A stretch of 64,000 nt of DNA, from the NCBI GenBank assembly GCA_951804985.1, contig OX638132.1:38449556-38513555 (forward strand), read 5' to 3'. Origin of the DNA: Dryomyza anilis. Lineage: Eukaryota; Arthropoda; Insecta; Diptera; Dryomyzidae. The notes below the pieces were generated by a model. The model saw only the letters and a program-made list of their open reading frames with translations, searched no databases and was not told the origin of the DNA. The position numbers and the translations under genes are program-made. Below are positions 59,681-64,000 of the stretch, one piece after another. Position 1 is the first letter of the stretch. Each line of letters opens with the position of its first letter.

Positions 59681-62600
59681 TGGGGGACGGACGTGTCGCG
59701 CCGATCTCATATATTTATAATTTTCCGTCGTTTCGTCCGTCGTCTTAGTTTTGTTAAACATAAATCGTGCTTAGTGTCGTCTAGTGCCGTCAATAATAAC
59801 AATAATAATACAGCAAAAAAAACACATTTTAAATTAAAATAAATTAAGCGCATCGCCCAATATTAAAAAACAATAAAAACAGAAAAATAATAACTCACTC
59901 TCGCAACAGAAAAAAAAATAGAACAAAAATAAATCAAAAAAAAAACCAGTTTCACCCACGCACTGTCGCTTCATTTTGCAATTGTCAACGCAAGGGGCTT
60001 CTTTATGCTCTTTGCCGCAACTGCATATACTTGTTTTTTCGTATTCTGTCCCTCCCCTTTCCTACTCCAAGCTACTAGCGTGCGCAACTGAGGCTGCACT
60101 GAGTGCATAATCTGTGCCGTGGTGAAAGCATAACACTCACCACGGCTTAGCTTGCGTTCTCAACTGTTTGTTTCATCTGCCGAACGCTGCTAGTATGTTT
60201 GTATGTTTTGAATTTGCACAGTGGCACAAATGTCGCAAAACTTTCGTATAGGTTTTTGCAACATTCGTGGGCTCAGGGCGAATTTTTTCTCGGTATATGC
60301 GTCCATCCATAGGCCACAAATAATGACACTAGGTGAGACCCAGGTTAATGAGGGTGCAGATCCACTGGATTTTCATATACCTGGTTATCACCTATTGCCA
60401 TTATTCTCTGCCCATAGGGGTCTTGCTCTTTTTATTCGGAGTGACGTTGCGTATCAACTGCAGCAACAACATAGTGTGTCGGATAGCGAATTTAATACTA
60501 TTTGGGTTAAATTCAAAATCCAAACACACATCATGCACTTGTGCTTTCTTTATAGAAGTCCGAATTTAGATAGGGTTTCCACCTGTAATAAGCTGGATGC
60601 CTTATCTGATTCGATCTCAAATATATTGGAGCAATTTCCAGGCAGTGAAATTGTTGTTCCGGGCGATTTTAATGTGCACAACGCCACTTGGTTGAGCCAC
60701 TCGGGTCTATCAACACAGGAGGGTTGCTATGTTGAGCTTTTTGCCGAGTGCAACCAACTCACTCAAATGGTGAAGGAGCCGACGTATATTCCACGCGTCG
60801 GCGGGCAAAGCCCAAAAGTCCTAGACCTTTTTCTGACTTCACATCATGAAAAATATGATGTAAAAGTCCTTGCACCTCTTGGTACGACCACTGTACTGTT
60901 TCCGCTGAGTTTTCGTATTCTAGTATACGCACCTCTTCGATTAAAGCCCCGAAGAGGACTGTATGGCTTTACGAAAAAGCAAATTGGGTTGCGTTAAATG
61001 ATTTTTTTCGCAACTTTAATTGGAAATTGTGTTTCGCAGATAGAGACATAAATGCTGCGGCTTTAATGGTAGAAAATATTATTTTATTAGGTATGCGGTC
61101 ATTCATACCTTCTAAAAAAATTAGCATTAAACCTAAGGACCACTCTTGGTTCAATGAGACTTGCAGGATTGCAGTCAGGTCGAAAGAGGAAGCCTTTCAG
61201 ACTTGGCGTTCTAACAAGAATGCTGAGACTGAAAGACTTCGTATACAGGCTAGGAGTCGCTGTAATGCCGTGATCTCGCACGAAAAGTTTCTTCACGAAC
61301 AAAACGCGCGCAAAAAGGTCCTACTCTATCACAGGGGTAGTAAAAATTTCTGGTCATTTGTAAAAAGGGTGAAGAATCAGACGACATCGTCTACTCCAAC
61401 TCTTAGTATGAATGGCCAGACCTTCACTGACCCGGTTGATAAAGCTAATCTCTTGGCAGAATTATTTGCAAATAATTCAATGCTCCCAGATAGTAATCAA
61501 CCACTGCCCGTCGTCGATTTTGTTTCTTCTGCAATGCCGGAGATACATTTTCGAACTCGGGCAGTTAAAAAGGTTCTAGCAAACCTCAATATTAACAAAG
61601 CCTCTGGGACAGATGGCATATCTGCCCATGTGTTGAAGAAGTGCGCGTCAACGCTGGCTTGTCCGTTGCGTAACCTTTTCAACATCTCCTACACGACAGG
61701 AGTTTTTCCATCTTGTTGGACGGTTGCCAATGTCCAGCCAGTTCCGAAAAAGGGCGAGGCCACGAACCCTGCCAATTACCGACCCATTGCAATATGTTCT
61801 GCACTCTCCAAGGTAATGGAGAGCGTAATTAACTTCCACTTTGTGAACTATCTTGAGCACAACGAATTGCTCAGTGACCGACAATACGGTTTCCGTAGGA
61901 CCAGATCCACAGGTGACTTGATGGCGGTCCTCTCCGAAAAGTGGAATAATTGTGTTCACCTTTTCGGGGAGAGCAAGGCTGTTGCTCTTGATATTTCCAA
62001 GGCTTTTGATCGAATGTGGCATAAAGCCCTCGTTTCAAAACTAATTGCATATGGTGTCGGTGAATCTTTTACTCGATAGATATCGAGTTTTCTCCAGGGT
62101 CGTTCAATACGAGTTGCGATGGATGGTGTTCTTTCGGAACAACATTTCATCAATTCTGGAGTTCCGCAGGGTTCCGTCCTATCCCCGTCCCTCTTTCTGG
62201 TATTTATCAATGACCTTCTGTCATTGACCCAGAACCCAATCCATTCCTTTGCAGATGATAGCAACATTTGTCATTCATACTCGTTCAAAAAGCGCCCAAC
62301 CTCTTTGGAGATTGAGAGTAAAAGACGCACTATGAATGACACACTCAATAATGACCTTAAAACAATCTCCGAGTGGGGTCTTGCAAATAGAGTTGATTTT
62401 AATGCACGCAAGACCCAATGTTGTCTGTTAACTCACAAAAGAATGGATTCAACCCTACCTCCCCTTAATATGGGTGCTGTGGATATTGCAGAGTCAGCTG
62501 CTCTTGACGTTCTGGGCATATCAATTCAATGTGATCTCCGTTGGAATGATCACATATTTGACGTGTCGAAAGAGGCGGCCAAGTGCCTCGGTTTTTTAAA

Positions 62601-63229
62601 ACGGTGTAAGACATACTTCACTCCTGCTGACTTGCGCACTGTCTACAGCACCTATATTCGGCCTAAGATGGAATTCAATTCGCCCATATGGGCAGGGGCT
62701 TCAAAATCTTCTTTGGAGTTCCTGGATCGAATCCAACAACGTGCAATATATTTAATAGGGGATGAAAATATTTCATCCTCTATTGGTTCTCTTGAGCACC
62801 GAAGGACCGTAGGGTGTGTAAGCCTGTTTCATAGGTATTACAATGGTAAGTGTTCGAGGGAAATACATGGCCTGATTCCACCAGGTCGTGTGTCCTCTCG
62901 TTCTACTCGGGCATCGAACCAAGCCCACCCCTTCGTAGTTCACTCGGCTCTCAATAGAACCACGCATTACCGTGAGAATTCGTTCTTCAGTCGCACGATA
63001 CGTTTGTGGAACAATCTCCCCGCGTCTGTTCTTCCCAACATTTTTGATATTGGCAAGTTCAAAACAAACATTCACCGACACTACTCTATCTTTCCTCCTC
63101 CTCTTACCTATAATCCTTTCATACGATCAATACTATGCATTGCATGAATAGGGGGCATCCCCTGAGCGTTGGTCAACTTGTAAAAAAAAAAAAAAACTTT
63201 AATGGATCAAAATTTGTTGCAACTAAGCC
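59680..63229 (+). mobile_element. Second LINE, jockey/CR1-like, single EN-RT ORF
   Basis: The body starts near AATGGGGGACGGACGTGTCG, a GC-richer start in AT-rich surroundings, with a 5' region of about 540 bp free of ORFs. It is followed by one EN-RT coding region and a short 3' region with a poly(A) run at 63181-63196. The exact 5' boundary and target duplication could not be fixed. No gag-like ORF or zinc knuckle is visible, unlike the neighbouring jockey element. The clade is uncertain: within the jockey/CR1 group, without RNase H. Confidence 0.78.
60221..63147 (+). pseudogene. EN-RT polyprotein with one frameshift and one stop
   Basis: Endonuclease plus reverse transcriptase of the second LINE. 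The chosen start is ATG 60221 (MAQMSQNFRIGFCNIRGL). Endonuclease: GFCNIRGLRANF, LGETQVNEG with the metal-binding Glu (about residue 38), VVPGDFNVHNATW (about residue 148) and PKVLDLFLTSH. A frameshift near 60885 falls at the terminal Asp-His. The other frame continues from 60886 through WVALNDFF, NKASGTDGISAHVLKK, PVPKKGEATNPANYRPIAIC, RQYGFRRTRSTGDL and ALDISKAFDRMWHKA. TAG at 62077-62079 interrupts it, but the same frame goes on with SGVPQGSVLSPSLF, the catalytic FADDSNICHS and a C-terminal domain ending RTIRLWNNLPASVLP. Everything else is in register, so it is a young copy. Confidence 0.93.
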
Positions 63230-63283
63230 TCCCCTGAGCGTTGGTCAACTTGTAAAAAAAAAAAAAAAACTTTAATGGATCAG
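63158..63283. repeat. Duplicated LINE 3' tail
   Basis: CCCCTGAGCGTTGGTCAACT, then TGTA and poly(A), then CTTTAATGGATCA, occurs twice at a 72-bp period (63158-63229 and 63230-63283). The two poly(A) runs have similar lengths. Confidence 0.92.
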
Positions 63284-63399
63284 GGCTTTTTGACTGGCAA
63301 TTAGCTGGCAAATAAGTATATTTCGCACGATTTAGAAGAAACACTTTAATGGCAACTGTGTGGCTACCATTTAAGTTGCCACAAAGTGGTTACTTGTAC

Positions 63400-63545
63400 T
63401 ATGTACTGACCATTTTTTTTTTCGTCCACTACTTCCAGCGATACAGTGGTTCAAAGTTACAAAAAATGGATCAAAAATCACTTTTGTATGGTTGCTCATA
63501 TTTAAATATCTCTTAAACTAGAAATGCTAGAAACTTTTGATGGCA
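63400..63545 (+). repeat. Repeat family D, third copy, right piece
   Basis: Resumes with TATGTACTGACCAT, CCACTACTTCCAGCGATACA, CACTTTTGTATGGTTG and AAATATCTCTTAAACTAGAA, the order seen in the other D copies. Together with 58884-58995 it shows that about 4.4 kb, including the second LINE, was inserted within one D copy. Confidence 0.82.
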
Positions 63546-64000
63546 TGATATATTAAAAAATAATTTGCTTAATTTTTATTTATTTATTGTATTGAAAAAA
63601 AATATTTTTTTCTATAGTAAAAGTTGCTACAATTCTTGAATATATATGTAAGTCTGATTTCTAAACTGACATCCGTTTAATCATATTGAATCTAGTTTTT
63701 GAGATATTGATTTTTGGATATAGTAAAATGGTATATATCTCAAAAATTAGAAATAATTTGATTAAAATGAGGCCATATTTATAAATGCATAAAAAAAAAT
63801 GATGCAAATTTTACTGTTGGAAAAAAAAAATTTTTTTCAATACAAAAAATATGTAAAAATTTAGAAAATTAATTTTCAAAATATGATGCCATCAAAAAAC
63901 CATCTTATGAACATTTATCTTAAATTAATATCATTTTAAAGATAATTGTATGTGCAATAATACTAAAATGTTATACCGAACTCGTCAAAGAAAAATATGA
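63546..64000. other. AT-rich non-coding region at the window end
   Basis: Poly-A and poly-T tracts. No gene or recognised repeat. Confidence 0.45.

Overview
The window reads as insect genomic DNA, most likely from a higher fly (Diptera) with a large, repeat-rich genome. It is strongly AT-rich and has no operons, ribosome-binding sites or long host reading frames. Its proteins are a trypsin-like protease exon of insect type and non-LTR retrotransposon proteins of the kinds common in flies (jockey-like, RTE/CFDP2-type, and a single-ORF jockey/CR1-like LINE). One tRNA-derived SINE family recurs in many copies. The species cannot be named from the sequence alone. Almost everything here is mobile DNA, its relics, or simple repeat. 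The only credible host coding sequence is one exon of a serine protease (1244-1606, minus strand).

Layout. 1-1078: a perfect 9-bp microsatellite next to the protease exon. 1926-2540: an RTE endonuclease relic. 2926-4344: a long-TIR element flanked by TA. 4509-4819: a SINE. 6107-10917: a composite repeat whose ends are inverted copies of one family and whose inside holds G/T-rich 15-bp satellite blocks, GTAGAATTC-type tandem blocks and a SINE. 10918-11067: a (TA)n run. 11081-23135: a giant imperfect inverted repeat with arms of about 5.2 and 5.4 kb around a 1.4-kb spacer. 24585-25913: a foldback-type element. 28662-29895: a jockey relic followed by a GC-richer minisatellite. 32186-33276: a 136-bp tandem duplication and a TA-flanked MITE. 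33786-38298: a third, more diverged copy of the sequence in the palindrome arms, split by a later insertion. 38299-45294: a nearly identical 3.5-kb tandem duplication. 46117-47271: two SINEs.

48300-53710 is a nest. A repeat with GTGTTTCCCACAAAT units was split by a hAT-like element (49288-53553) with an exact 8-bp target duplication, and that element itself contains a TA-flanked MITE and a 5'-truncated RTE LINE. 53800-58662 is an end-to-end jockey-clade LINE with gag-like ORF1, EN-RT ORF2, poly(A) and a 9-bp target duplication; both ORFs are decayed. About 59680-63229 is a second LINE whose EN-RT frame appears to be broken by only one frameshift and one stop codon. That LINE lies in an insertion that splits another copy of the repeat found at 6107 and 10917.

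How the parts relate: LINE reverse transcriptases probably supplied the machinery for the SINEs, although no SINE tail here clearly matches a LINE tail. The hAT-like and TA-flanked elements lack transposase and would depend on enzymes encoded elsewhere. No CRISPR array, functional tRNA or rRNA gene, or new coherent multi-gene system could be supported. The unusual content is structural: the large diverged palindrome, the tandem duplication with microhomology, and the datable nesting of elements.
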